Shown piece by piece: positions 9,607-18,218 of a stretch of DNA of 64,000 nucleotides. Source of the DNA: DASSUW01 sp963844405 (GTDB taxonomy: Bacteria > Actinomycetota > Thermoleophilia > Solirubrobacterales > Solirubrobacteraceae); NCBI GenBank assembly GCA_963844405.1, contig CAWJNZ010000012.1, forward strand, positions 1-64,000. The letters run 5' to 3'. Both the position numbers and the translations under genes were made by a program. Every line of letters begins with the position of its first letter. The stretch's first letter is position 1. The notes under the pieces are model-generated. The model saw only the letters and a program-made list of their open reading frames with translations. It searched no databases and was not told the origin of the DNA.

Positions 9607-11242
9607 CGGCGGCCACGGTCGTCTTGGCCTGTCCCGCCGCGTCGTGCGCGGTGTTGGTCGCGCGGCCGCGCAGCCGGGACGTGCGGCTGAAGAGCCGGCG
9701 GCCCGGGCGTGAGACGCGCAGGCGCAGCGTCGCCTGTTCGCCCGACGCGATCGAGAACCCGACCTGGCCCAGGGCAACGCCGGCGGCAGCGCGCGCGCCG
9801 GTCCGCCGCGGCGCGTTCAGCTTGGTCTGTCCCGAGCAGCGACCGACGGTCGTCGCGGGGCAGCGAAGCTTCAGCGTGATGAGCCGTCCCGCCGTCGTGA
9901 GCCGGGTGGACACCAGGCGCACGCCCGCGAACGGCACGGCCGACGGCGGCGTCTGGGGCGGCGTCACCGCCGGCGGGCTCGCAGTGGAGAAGGTGTGATC
10001 GGCGCCTGTGGTGATGCCGCCCTCGTTGGTGGCCACGATGCGGTAGTGGTATGTGGTCGCGGGGCTCAGTTCGCCGAGCGTCGCCGTCGCCGCCACGGGG
10101 CTGAGCCCGGGGCCGACGTCGATCGTGGGGGTGGTGTTGCCGTAGGCGGCAGTGCGGCCGTACTCGAAGTGGTACGAGGTCGGGATGCCCTTGGCGGTGA
10201 CGCTGCCGCTGACGGTTGCCGACGTGCCGGTGACCGCACCGGCCGGGCCGGTCGTGGCCGCCGGGGCGACCAGGAGCTCGTCGGCGCCGATGTCCATCGT
10301 GCCGATCCTCCGCGGGTCGCCCTCGAAGTCGAACGCGCCGTTGAGGGGCTCGTTGACGCCGGCGTCGATCGTGGGTGAGCCGGCCGCCTGCCGGTAGTCG
10401 CCCGCGGCCGCGTTGACGAACAGCGGGTCCTTGAAGAGCTGGTTCCCGCCGCCGTCGGCGATGTTCCCGCCGTTCACCGATTCGGTCCCGTAGTTGGAGT
10501 GCCTGGCCGAGATCGTCGCCGCTCCGGCGCCGAAGGTGGTGGTCTTGAGGTCGGCGCCGCCCTGCCCACCGCGGGCGATCACGTTGACGAGGTTGATGGT
10601 CGCCACGCTCGTGCCCGACGCGTCCGCGTAGATCGCCACGCCGTTGCCGCCGGTCGCGATCGCGGTGACGTTACGTACCGAGCTCGTGCTCTGAAAGCCG
10701 AGAAACGCGAGCGTGCAGAGAGCCCGCCCGTTGGCCCCTTCTGCCACGAAGATGCTGTCCCGGACAAGGCTGTTGCTGACGTTTGCCGTGCACAGCGCTC
10801 CGCTAGGCCCGGTCACGATCACCTGGTCGATCTTCCCCGGGGAGCTGTAGAGCGCCGCCGTCGGCTCCGCTTGGTCGATTTCGACGTAGCGCAGCAGGGA
10901 GTCGTAGCCGAGCGCCATCCCGAACTGGCCCGCACCGCTGAACCGCAGGCGCGGCCGCGGCTCGCCGGCGACACCGCGGATCGTGATCTGCGCCGGAGTC
11001 CCGAGCGTCTTCGTCAGCTGGTAATCGCCCGGGCTGACGATCACCTCGTCACCGGCACTGGCGCCGGTCACCGCCTTGGTGAGGCTGCAAGGGTTCGCGG
11101 GCGAGCACACCGCCGCGTCCGCGCCGCTCGGGCTGGCGTAGCGCTGCGTGTCCGCCGAGGCGGCCGGCGCGATGATCGCCATGGTCACGAGCGCGCCGAG
11201 GACGATGCGCAGAGAGAGTCCGGAGGTGTGTCGCTTGAGCAT
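9578..11242 (-). CDS. secreted beta-helix protein with FnIII-like domain
   Basis: A 554-residue exported protein. An N-terminal signal peptide (about 10-30, ending in ASADTQRY) is followed by Cys-containing YASPSGADAAVCSP, then parallel beta-helix repeats (about 60-320) ending in an IDAGVNEPLNGAFDFEGDPR segment that resembles the choice-of-anchor-Q / pectate-lyase-like tail. A fibronectin-III-like domain follows (about 330-420, SYHFEYGRTAAYGNTT), then a basic C-terminal region. Likely an extracellular carbohydrate-binding or surface protein; no catalytic motif is evident. The ATG at 11242 is preceded by GGTGGGG. It converges with and overlaps the LuxR-type gene. Confidence 0.75.
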   Translation of the reverse strand: MLKRHTSGLSLRIVLGALVTMAIIAPAASADTQRYASPSGADAAVCSPANPCSLTKAVTGASAGDEVIVSPGDYQLTKTLGTPAQITIRGVAGEPRPRLRFSGAGQFGMALGYDSLLRYVEIDQAEPTAALYSSPGKIDQVIVTGPSGALCTANVSNSLVRDSIFVAEGANGRALCTLAFLGFQSTSSVRNVTAIATGGNGVAIYADASGTSVATINLVNVIARGGQGGADLKTTTFGAGAATISARHSNYGTESVNGGNIADGGGNQLFKDPLFVNAAAGDYRQAAGSPTIDAGVNEPLNGAFDFEGDPRRIGTMDIGADELLVAPAATTGPAGAVTGTSATVSGSVTAKGIPTSYHFEYGRTAAYGNTTPTIDVGPGLSPVAATATLGELSPATTYHYRIVATNEGGITTGADHTFSTASPPAVTPPQTPPSAVPFAGVRLVSTRLTTAGRLITLKLRCPATTVGRCSGQTKLNAPRRTGARAAAGVALGQVGFSIASGEQATLRLRVSRPGRRLFSRTSRLRGRATNTAHDAAGQAKTTVAAVTIRRRALR

Positions 11243-11391
11243 CGCCCCACCGTGCCCGAGTGCCGCTGTCGCAACCAGGGGACGACCCGCCGACGTGCTG
11301 ACGGAGAACCGACGGACGCCCGTCGGCTGGTCGCCGTCGCCGGCGTTTGCTGGGGTCGGTCCGCGTCATGCCCTCCCGCCGGCGTGATGCC

Positions 11392-12015
11392 TCAGACGGT
11401 GCGGGGTCGCCATGGCTCGTGCTCGTGCGCGAGCCACACCAGCTCGGGGTCGAGCGCATGCACCCGCAGCTGGCCTTCGGTGTGCGGCTCGTCGAGCTCG
11501 CCGAACCAAACCGCGACGTCGCCGCCGACGACGAGCGGACGCCCGCCAGTCTCGACGACGACCACCTGCAGGCCGCGTGTGTGGCCCGGAGCCGGGACGA
11601 GTCGGAGCCCGGGAAGCAGCTCGAGCTCGCCGTCGACCGGCACGTACCGCACGCCGGGCGCCTCGACCCACTCGCGAATGGTGTAGCCGTCCTCGCTGCG
11701 CGCGTCGTCGAGCTCCCGACGCTGGACGTAGATCGGCCTGCCGGCGAAGAGGTGGTTGCCGCCGCAGTGATCGGCGTGCAGGTGTGTGTTGACGACGATG
11801 TCGATGCCGGCGAGATCGAAGTCCTGCTCGCTCAGTGGCCGGAGGCGGGGATCGAGGTCGGCCAGCGCCGGGTGCAGCTCCGTCATGCCGGTGTCGACCA
11901 GCACGCGCGCATCGGGATGGTCGATGACGTGCACGTAGAGCGGCATCGGCTCGCCCTCGGCGAGCAGGTCGGCGACGCGGACGGGCGTGACGGTGATCGA
12001 GGCGGGGGCGTTCAT
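11392..12015 (-). CDS. MBL-fold hydrolase, N-acyl-homoserine-lactonase-like
   Basis: A 207-residue metallo-beta-lactamase-fold protein. The metal motif HLHADH (78-83) is intact, followed by CGGN, a GHTRG His and a VVGGDVAVW Asp, the AiiA/AttM lactonase-like order. The N-terminal MPLYVHVIDHP and LVDTGM segments also fit. The ATG at 12015 overlaps the sigma-factor stop (ATGA), so translation is probably coupled. Lactonase activity is inference; other MBL esterases share these motifs. Confidence 0.8.
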   Translation of the reverse strand: MNAPASITVTPVRVADLLAEGEPMPLYVHVIDHPDARVLVDTGMTELHPALADLDPRLRPLSEQDFDLAGIDIVVNTHLHADHCGGNHLFAGRPIYVQRRELDDARSEDGYTIREWVEAPGVRYVPVDGELELLPGLRLVPAPGHTRGLQVVVVETGGRPLVVGGDVAVWFGELDEPHTEGQLRVHALDPELVWLAHEHEPWRPRTV

Positions 12016-12998
12016 CTCGGACCGACCGCCGCGCTGAGCGTGGCCGGCAGGTCGAAGTGCGCGAACACCGCGCCGTCGAAGGTGACGATCTCGGTGACGA
12101 CCCCGTCCTGCACCCGCAGGACGTCGATCGCCAGCGGTTCGTACGCGGCGTCGCCCGGCTTGCGCACGTAGCCCGCGACCGCGGGCTGACCGTTGGCGCG
12201 CGTGACCACGCACCGCAGGCTGCCGAACGCCTCCGATCCGAACCCGCCGTCGATCCAGCCCTGCACGACCGTGCTTCGGCCGGTCCAGACGCCGGGCGTC
12301 GGCGGCATCGAGAAGCGGACGTCCTCGTGCATGAGGGCGGCCAGGCCCTCGGCGTCGGCGCGCTCGCTGCACTCGACGTAGCGGGCGAGCAGCTCTCGCT
12401 CGGCGGCGGTCGGCTCGGCGGCGTGTTGCCACGCCTCGCGGTCCTCGGGCAGGCTCTCGCGCAGCCCAGCCCGCGCGCGCTGCAGCGCGGAGTTCACCGA
12501 CGCCTCGGTCGTCTCGAGCAGCCGCGCGGTCTCCTTCGCCGAGCAGCCGAGGACGTCGCGCAGTACGAGCACGGCCCGCGGCAGCGGCGCCAGGTGCTGG
12601 ATCGCGGCGATGAACGCCAGCTCGACGGTCTCCTTGGCGAGCGCCACGTCCTCCGGGCCCTCGCGCCGGTCGGGCAGCTGCTCGAGGAGCTCGTCGGGAT
12701 AGGGCTGCAGCCACGCGATCTCGCCGCTCGCGCTCGGCCGCCGCGGGCGCTTGTCGAGCGCGTCGAGGCAGGCGTTCGTCGCGATCCGGTACAGCCACGC
12801 GCGAACCGACGCGCGGCCCTCGTACGTCTCGCGCCGGCGCCACGCGCGCAGGAACGCCTCCTGGACGAGGTCTTCGGCCTCCTCGAACGACCCGAGCAGG
12901 CGGTAGCAGTGGACGTGCAGCTCGCGGCGGTGCGGCTCGACGCGGGCGCCGAAGGCCTGCTCGTCGAGCGGCCGGAGATCGTCAGTGATGGAGCTCAT
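12012..12998 (-). CDS. ECF sigma factor with C-terminal SnoaL-like domain
   Basis: A 328-residue ECF sigma factor. Region 2 lies in about 20-95 (HCYRLLGSFEEAEDLVQEAFLRAW, then YRIATNACLD), region 4 in about 125-190 (LPRAVLVLRDVLGCSAKETARLLETTEASVNSALQRAR is its core, here given as landmarks LPRAVLVLRDVLG and TTEASVNSALQRAR), and an NTF2/SnoaL-like domain fills the C-terminal third (about 200-315). This resembles ECF41/ECF56-type factors, whose fused C-terminal domain regulates activity without a separate anti-sigma. It is the first gene of a pair with the lactonase-like MBL gene, which may be its target. Confidence 0.85.
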   Translation of the reverse strand: MSSITDDLRPLDEQAFGARVEPHRRELHVHCYRLLGSFEEAEDLVQEAFLRAWRRRETYEGRASVRAWLYRIATNACLDALDKRPRRPSASGEIAWLQPYPDELLEQLPDRREGPEDVALAKETVELAFIAAIQHLAPLPRAVLVLRDVLGCSAKETARLLETTEASVNSALQRARAGLRESLPEDREAWQHAAEPTAAERELLARYVECSERADAEGLAALMHEDVRFSMPPTPGVWTGRSTVVQGWIDGGFGSEAFGSLRCVVTRANGQPAVAGYVRKPGDAAYEPLAIDVLRVQDGVVTEIVTFDGAVFAHFDLPATLSAAVGPR

Positions 12999-13243
12999 GG
13001 TGTGTGTGACGGCGGGCGGCCCGAAAGCTCATCACCCGGCGCCATGCAGCGTCCAGGAGCGGTGCCGCAATGGAGGGTGCTTCATTGCGCAGAGCTCTAC
13101 AACACGACCCTAAAGCGCCAGCATCAGCAGCGCACGGATGTGCTCCTGCAGCTTCGGACGGCCCCGGCGCGGATCGGCGCGACGTTGCGGTTTCCTACGG
13201 ATTTATGGTTGCGTTCAGGTGCCGATGTTCTGATGTGACTGCC

Positions 13244-13789
13244 GTGCGCCGCCTGCCACTCACACTTCGCGCGCTGATGCTCGTCCCGCTGCTCGCGGTG
13301 CTCGCCGACCAGGCGCGCGTCACGCTCGCGTGCGCGCCGGGCGCCCAGAGCTGCCTGGAGACCGCGGGCCAGGGCTCGCTCGGCGTTGCCGGCGTGGTCG
13401 TGCTCGTGCTGTGCGCGCTCGTGCTCGCGTTCGGCGTTGGGCGGCTGCTCGTGCGCCAGCAGCGGGTGCTGGAGCGCTGGCTGATCGGCGCCGCCGCGGT
13501 CGCCGCCGTGTGCGCCGGCCAGGCGCTGTTGGCGGGCACGATCGGCGATGCCGGAGCGCTCGGCGGCGGGTGGCTCGAGCTGCTCGCGATGTGCGTCGCC
13601 GCGGGCGGCGTGATCGCGCTCGCGCTCCGGGTGGCGCCCGCCATCGTCCAGTCGCTGCGGCCGACCGCGCCTCGCCTGCGGCCGATCGCGATCTTCGCGG
13701 TCGCCGCTCCAACACCGGTCGCCCGGCGCGTCATTGCGCCGCTCGCCACCGCGGCCGCCGGCCGTGCTCCTCCGCTGACGCTCCGCTGA
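13244..13789 (+). CDS. four-helix membrane protein preceding dsbA-like gene
   Basis: A 181-residue predicted integral membrane protein with four hydrophobic segments (about 6-24, 48-70, 84-103, 117-136). Two cysteines sit in the loop between helices 1 and 2 (LACAPGAQSCLE), notable beside a thiol-oxidoreductase operon. GTG 13244 is used because basic residues RRLPLTLR then lead into the first helix; ATG 13205 and GTG 13235 are alternatives. No Shine-Dalgarno is obvious. The gene lies 56 bp upstream of the DsbA-like gene on the same strand and is probably co-transcribed. I do not recognise the family. Confidence 0.55.
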   Translation: MRRLPLTLRALMLVPLLAVLADQARVTLACAPGAQSCLETAGQGSLGVAGVVVLVLCALVLAFGVGRLLVRQQRVLERWLIGAAAVAAVCAGQALLAGTIGDAGALGGGWLELLAMCVAAGGVIALALRVAPAIVQSLRPTAPRLRPIAIFAVAAPTPVARRVIAPLATAAAGRAPPLTLR

Positions 13790-13845
13790 GCGCCCACGGG
13801 CGCTCAGCCACCGCGCCCGTATCCACAGCGTCAAAAGGAGCTCTC

Positions 13846-14628
13846 ATGTCAACCGCCCCAACCAAGCGCGAGCTGCGCGAGCAGCGCCGCGCAGTCCGCC
13901 GCGATGCCGAGCGCGCGCAGGCCGCGCGTGAAGCCCGCCGCCGCCGCGCGTGGCGGCTCGCCGCGGTCGCCGGCGTTGCCGTCGTCGCGGTCGTGATCGC
14001 GATAGCCGTGTCCTCGGCCGGCGGAGGCGATCAGCCGAGCGGCGCCGCCACCGGCGGTGCCGAGGCCGCGGCCTTGTTCGCCGGCATCCCCGAGCACGAC
14101 GGGGTGCTCGGCGACCCGAACGCGCCGGTCACGCTGACCGAGTACGTCGACCTCCAGTGCCCGGTCTGCGCGGCAGCCTCCAAGCAGACCCTTCCCACGA
14201 TCGTCGACGATTACGTGCGCACCGGCAAGGTCAAGCTCGCCGCCCGCACCCTGCACTTCATCGGCCCGGACTCCACCCGCGCCGCGAAGGTGGCGGCGGC
14301 CGCGGAGCGCCAGGGGCGGCTGTGGCCGTTCCTCGAGGTGTTCTACGCCAACCAGGGGCAGGAGAACTCGGGCTATGTGACCGACGCGTTCCTGCGTCGC
14401 GTCGCCACCGCGGCCGGGGTCAACGCGGACGCCGCGTTCGCGGGCGCCGACTCCCAGTTCGCCCAGCGGCGGCTCGACCGCGCCAACGCGGACGCCCGGC
14501 GGCTGGGCATCGACTCCACGCCGACGTTCACCGTGGCCAAGGGGAACGGCGCTGCGCACGTGCTGGACGCCGGCGGCCTGGACCCGAGCTCGGTTGCCGC
14601 GGCGCTCGACGCGGAGCTGGCCCGGTGA
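13846..14628 (+). CDS. DsbA-family thiol oxidoreductase, membrane-anchored
   Basis: A 260-residue protein with a highly basic cytoplasmic N-terminus (1-36), one transmembrane helix (about 37-57) and an extracytoplasmic thioredoxin-fold domain starting around residue 85. The active site is CPVC (105-108) in EYVDLQCPVC, and a cis-Pro equivalent is in DSTPTFTV. It should introduce or shuffle disulfides in exported proteins. The ATG at 13846 has AAAAGGAG at ideal spacing. The stop overlaps the start of the VKOR gene by 4 bp (GTGA), linking oxidant and regenerating partner. Confidence 0.9.
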   Translation: MSTAPTKRELREQRRAVRRDAERAQAAREARRRRAWRLAAVAGVAVVAVVIAIAVSSAGGGDQPSGAATGGAEAAALFAGIPEHDGVLGDPNAPVTLTEYVDLQCPVCAAASKQTLPTIVDDYVRTGKVKLAARTLHFIGPDSTRAAKVAAAAERQGRLWPFLEVFYANQGQENSGYVTDAFLRRVATAAGVNADAAFAGADSQFAQRRLDRANADARRLGIDSTPTFTVAKGNGAAHVLDAGGLDPSSVAAALDAELAR

Positions 14629-15074
14629 GTGCCGCCGCGCTACGGGTCAGCTCCGCGGTCGTGGGCGCGATCGGCCTCGGCATCGCCGGCTACCTGACGG
14701 CCGTGCACTACGACGGCGGGGCGCCGGTGTGCGCGGTCTCGCACGGATGCGCGACGGTGCAGCAGTCCGACTACGCCGAGCTCGCCGGCATACCGGTCGC
14801 GCTGCTCGGCCTGATCGGCTATGCCGGGATCCTGCTCACGCTGCTGCGCGACGACCCGCAGGGGCGCACCGCCACTGCGTTCCTGGCACTCGCCGGCGCC
14901 GGGTTCTCGGCCTGGCTGACCTACGTCGAGGTGTTCGAGCTGGAGGCGATCTGCATCTGGTGCGTGGCCTCGGCCGGCTGCATGCTCGCGCTTGCCGTGC
15001 TCTCGGCCGCGCGCGTGCTGACGGCAACCGAGGACCGATGGGAACGCGGACCGGATACTCGCCCGGCACGGTGA
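14625..15074 (+). CDS. vitamin K epoxide reductase family (VKOR) protein
   Basis: A 149-residue membrane protein with four helices, the bacterial VKOR size. The active-site pair is CIWC (110-113), and the loop cysteines C36 and C42 (PVCAVSHGC) are present, as is the conserved Ser/Gly-rich YAELAGIPVALLGLIGY helix. The family reoxidises DsbA partners and passes electrons to menaquinone in actinobacteria lacking DsbB. GTG 14625 overlaps the stop of the DsbA-like gene. A strong hairpin follows 19 bases after the stop. Confidence 0.9.
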   Translation: MSAAALRVSSAVVGAIGLGIAGYLTAVHYDGGAPVCAVSHGCATVQQSDYAELAGIPVALLGLIGYAGILLTLLRDDPQGRTATAFLALAGAGFSAWLTYVEVFELEAICIWCVASAGCMLALAVLSAARVLTATEDRWERGPDTRPAR

Positions 15075-15093
15075 GCCGGAACCGCCTCACGCC

Positions 15094-15119
15094 CGGGAGG
15101 GGGACACGTCCCCCTCCCG
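15094..15119 (+). terminator. strong hairpin terminator after dsbA-VKOR operon
   Basis: A perfect 12-bp inverted repeat (15094-15105 and 15108-15119) separated by only two bases, so in practice an 11-bp stem with a small loop. It is extremely GC-rich and sits between the VKOR stop and the DUF202 gene, with no T-run. Confidence 0.65.
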
Positions 15120-15149
15120 CCCACCGGACGATCGGTGTTAGATGCCGCT

Positions 15150-15566
15150 ATGGCACAGTCGCAGCCGCCAGCTCCAGAGCACGCCGACGCCGGGACCGAA
15201 CTGCCCGCGGCACCGACGCCGCCGTCGGATCTCGATCAGGCGAGGCGCACGTCGATGGCCGCAGAACGCACCTGGCTGGCGTGGTGGCGCACCGCGCTGG
15301 CGGCCAGTGCCGGCGCGCTCGCCGTCGGCCGGCTCGCCCCGGAGCTGCTCGACGTCGCTCCGTGGCCGTACGTGCTGCTCGGCTGCGGCTACGCATCCCT
15401 GGCAGTCGGGCTCCTCTTCGTCGGCGCGCAACGCCAGCGCGAGCTGGAGCGCGCGCTGCGGACCGGCGGGCACGTGCCGCTGCGCTTCCGCACCGTCGGG
15501 CTGTTCACCGCCGGCGCCGTCGTGCTCGCCGTCATGACCGTCGTGCTCGTGATCGCGCAGACCTGA
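15150..15566 (+). CDS. DUF202-family membrane protein
   Basis: A 138-residue small membrane protein. After a Pro/Ala-rich N-terminus comes the family signature AAERTWLAWWRTALA (about 35-50), then three hydrophobic helices (about 47-65, 72-90, 113-135). Function of DUF202 proteins is unknown. ATG 15150 is used; GTG 15135 would add five residues. Neither has a convincing Shine-Dalgarno. Confidence 0.75.
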   Translation: MAQSQPPAPEHADAGTELPAAPTPPSDLDQARRTSMAAERTWLAWWRTALAASAGALAVGRLAPELLDVAPWPYVLLGCGYASLAVGLLFVGAQRQRELERALRTGGHVPLRFRTVGLFTAGAVVLAVMTVVLVIAQT

Positions 15567-15900
15567 CCCGCCCCGACAACGCACCAGGCTGACACCTCCG
15601 AGTGAGCGAGAATCGCTCGCGCGTTCTGGCGCCCGTGTCGAAGATCACGCGGTCCACGCCGTCGCGGGCGAGGCCGATGACCATCTGCGGGGTCAGCTCC
15701 ATCCATGCATCGGCGGCGTCGATCGCTTGGATTGAAAAGCACCTGGAGGCCGCACCTTCCTCCTTCGGCAGGATGGCGGTGAGACAAACGCCCGGCCTGG
15801 GACCGCGCACCCGAATCGCCTCGGGCACCGCGCGTACGCCCGCCTGCTCGGGCGGGCGATCGTCCCCGACCAGCCAAGCGCGCCGTTCCGGGAGGTCACG
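15567..15900. other. gap with a minus-strand coding-like remnant
   Basis: No complete gene. On the minus strand, about 15620-15800, one frame has strong G/C third positions and reads GVCLTAILPKEEG, then AWMELTPQMVIGLARDGVDR, ending IFDTGA. It lacks a convincing start and its neighbours in frame are disordered, so it looks like a gene remnant of unknown family. Confidence 0.3.
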
Positions 15901-16275
15901 GTGACGATCGACGCCATCAGGTTGACGGCGGTCGGCGTCGGTCAGTCGAGGAACATCGCGATGACGCTGTCGCGGTATCCCCGCGAGCGCGCCGGCGACA
16001 CCCGCACGCTCAGCGTGCCGCGGGACGGCCAGTGGACTCCGGTGCCGCCGGAGCTCGGGGTGTTCGCGTTGCCGGTGTTCCGCGCGCCGGCGTCGCCGCG
16101 CCACGCCACGGCCGTCGGGCTGACGATCGACTCCAGCCTGCCGATACGCCACGGGTTCGCGGACGGCTACGGGCGCGGTTCCCACGAGACGGTCCATCCG
16201 ACCGGCTCCATCGCCGCCCGGTACCACATAGACGTCCGCGGCTCCAGGGACGGGATTCAACCGGTCCAGCCCTAA
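15901..16275 (+). CDS. hypothetical protein
   Basis: A 124-residue frame with strong G/C third-position bias throughout. GTG 15901 is preceded by GGGAGG at good spacing, which supports it as a real start. The sequence contains Trp, Tyr and His at normal frequency (WTPVPPELGVFALPVF; RHGFADGYGRGSHETVHP) with no signal peptide or membrane segment. I do not recognise a family. It converges with the adenine deaminase gene, 12 bp away. It may be a truncated piece of a larger gene. Confidence 0.4.
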   Translation: MTIDAIRLTAVGVGQSRNIAMTLSRYPRERAGDTRTLSVPRDGQWTPVPPELGVFALPVFRAPASPRHATAVGLTIDSSLPIRHGFADGYGRGSHETVHPTGSIAARYHIDVRGSRDGIQPVQP

Positions 16276-16287
16276 GACCGGGCCGGC

Positions 16288-17979
16288 TCAGTTCACGGCG
16301 AGCGGGACGAGCTCGAAGCGGTCGACGTCGACGAGCCCTCGGTCGGTGATCTTCAGCGCGGGGATCACCGAGAGGGCGAGGAACGAGAGCGTCATGAACG
16401 GCGCCTCGTCGCCGACGCCCTGCTCGCGCAGCATCTCCTGCAGCTGCTCGAGCCGCTCGGCGACGGCCTCGACCGGCTCGTCGGACATGAGGCCGGCGAC
16501 CGGCAGCGGGAGCTCGCCGCGGACCGCGCCGTCGCGCGAGACGACGATGCCGCCGCCGATCTCCTGCAGGCGCTCGGCGCAGGCCGTCATGTCCTCGTCG
16601 GTGGTGCCGACGACGACGAGGTTGTGCGCGTCGTGGGCGACGGTCGAGGCGAAGCCGCCCGTCCGCAGGCCAAAGCCGCGCACCAGGCCGAGGCCGATGC
16701 GGCCGGTCGCGTGGTGGCGCTCGATCACGGCGATCTTGGCCAGGTCGCGCGCCGGATCGGCGACGACGTGGCCGTCGAGCACGGCGGGCTCCTCCTCGCG
16801 CGCGTGCGTGATGAGCTGGCCGGGGATCGTCTCGATCACGCGCACGCGCTCCACCGCCTCGATCGCGAACGCACCAGGAGCCAGCGGAGCCGCCCGCATC
16901 GTGCTGCGCACCCGGTCCGGGATCGGCGGGCGGTCGAACTCCAGCGCGCGGCCGTCGACCGCCACCAGCCGGCCGTCCTTGTACACGCGCGCGGGGCGGA
17001 AGGTCTCGAGATCGTCGAGCAGGACCAGGTCGGCGCGCAGGCCGGGCGCCACGGCGCCTCGGTCGAGCAGCCCGTGGCAGCGCGCCGGGTGCAGCGTCGC
17101 CATCAGCAGCGCCGCCTCCGGCGAGCAGCCCTCCTCGACGGCGATGCGGCACATCTGGTCGATGTGGCCCTCGCGATAGAGCAGGTCGGGCTCGCGGTCG
17201 TCGGTGCAGAACGCGCAGTGCTCGGGCCCGTACTGGCCGACCAGCGGCAGCAGGTCACGCAGGTTACGGGCGTTCGAGGCCTCGCGGATCAGCACCCACA
17301 TGCCGCGCCGGCGCTTCTCGAGCGCCTCGTCGAAGGTGGTCGCCTCGTGGTCGGAGCGGATGCCCGCGGCGATGTACGCGTCGAGCGCACGGCCCATCAC
17401 TCCGGGCGCGTGACCGTCCGCGTGATCGCTGAGCTCGAGCCGCGCGAGCACCTCGGGCACCCCGGCGATCACGCCCGGGAAGTTCATCATCTCGGCCACC
17501 CCCAAAGCCCTTGGATGGCGGAGGATCGCCTCCATGTCGGCCGGCTCGAGCGGGCCCAGCGGCGACTCGAAGTCGCTCGCCGGCACACACGAGGGCGCCA
17601 TCACGAACACGTCGAGCGGCAGCCCTTCGGACGCCTCGAGCATCCACTCGACGCCCTCGCGGCCGAGCACGTTGGCCACCTCGTGCGGGTCGGTGACGAC
17701 GGCGGTGGTGCCGTGCGGCACCACACAGCGGGCGAACTCGCCCGGGGTGAGCTTGGAGGACTCGATGTGGACGTGGGCGTCGAGGAAGCCGGGCACGAGG
17801 TACTGGCCGCGTGCGTCGACCCGCTCGCCGCCGTCGTACTCACCCAGCCCGGCGATCCGGCCGCCGAAGACCGCGACGTCGAGCTCCAGCCACTCGCGCG
17901 TGAAGACCGAGAGCACATGCGCGCCCTCGATCACGAGATCCGGCGGTTCGTCGCCGCGCGCCACGGCGATGAGGCTCAC
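16288..17979 (-). CDS. ade: adenine deaminase
   Basis: A 563-residue amidohydrolase of the adenine deaminase family, converting adenine to hypoxanthine and ammonia. Metal-binding DAHVHIESS is at 67-75 (His69 and His71), followed by HGTTAVVTDPHE, SCVPASD, SDHEATT and the late CTDDREPDLL, all in the order and at the length of the family; the C-terminal domain (about 420-563) is also present. The ATG at 17979 overlaps the stop of the 80-aa gene (ATGA). It is the last gene of the purine operon, supplying hypoxanthine for the upstream-encoded xanthine dehydrogenase. Confidence 0.92.
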   Translation of the reverse strand: MSLIAVARGDEPPDLVIEGAHVLSVFTREWLELDVAVFGGRIAGLGEYDGGERVDARGQYLVPGFLDAHVHIESSKLTPGEFARCVVPHGTTAVVTDPHEVANVLGREGVEWMLEASEGLPLDVFVMAPSCVPASDFESPLGPLEPADMEAILRHPRALGVAEMMNFPGVIAGVPEVLARLELSDHADGHAPGVMGRALDAYIAAGIRSDHEATTFDEALEKRRRGMWVLIREASNARNLRDLLPLVGQYGPEHCAFCTDDREPDLLYREGHIDQMCRIAVEEGCSPEAALLMATLHPARCHGLLDRGAVAPGLRADLVLLDDLETFRPARVYKDGRLVAVDGRALEFDRPPIPDRVRSTMRAAPLAPGAFAIEAVERVRVIETIPGQLITHAREEEPAVLDGHVVADPARDLAKIAVIERHHATGRIGLGLVRGFGLRTGGFASTVAHDAHNLVVVGTTDEDMTACAERLQEIGGGIVVSRDGAVRGELPLPVAGLMSDEPVEAVAERLEQLQEMLREQGVGDEAPFMTLSFLALSVIPALKITDRGLVDVDRFELVPLAVN

Positions 17980-18218
17980 GGCGTCAGACCCCGCACCAGG
18001 CGGACCTCGATCTCGTGGGCGCCGGCGTCGAGCGCCGCCATTACCACGTCGTCGAGCGCTCCGAGCACCGCCTCGCGGCTGCCGCTCAGCGCCGTCACGC
18101 CGGGGCCGGCCTCGCGGGCGAGGCCCGTCGGCCCGGCGGCGTCGAGCGCGGCGGTGACCGCTTCGTCGGGCCCGTCGATCCGGTACTCGGCGGTCAGCTC
18201 GGCCGGCGGGACCGGCAT
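17976..18218 (-). CDS. unknown 80-aa protein in purine operon
   Basis: An 80-residue acidic soluble protein (MPVPPAELTAEYRIDG at the start). It has two Ala-rich helix-like stretches (about 20-30 and 50-65) between beta-like stretches, and EIEVRLVRG near the end; no cysteines, no membrane segment. It starts with TGATG overlap on the xanthine dehydrogenase Mo-subunit stop and ends with ATGA overlap on the adenine deaminase start, so it is translated as part of the operon. I do not recognise a family. An accessory or assembly role is possible but not shown. Confidence 0.7.
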   Translation of the reverse strand: MPVPPAELTAEYRIDGPDEAVTAALDAAGPTGLAREAGPGVTALSGSREAVLGALDDVVMAALDAGAHEIEVRLVRGLTP

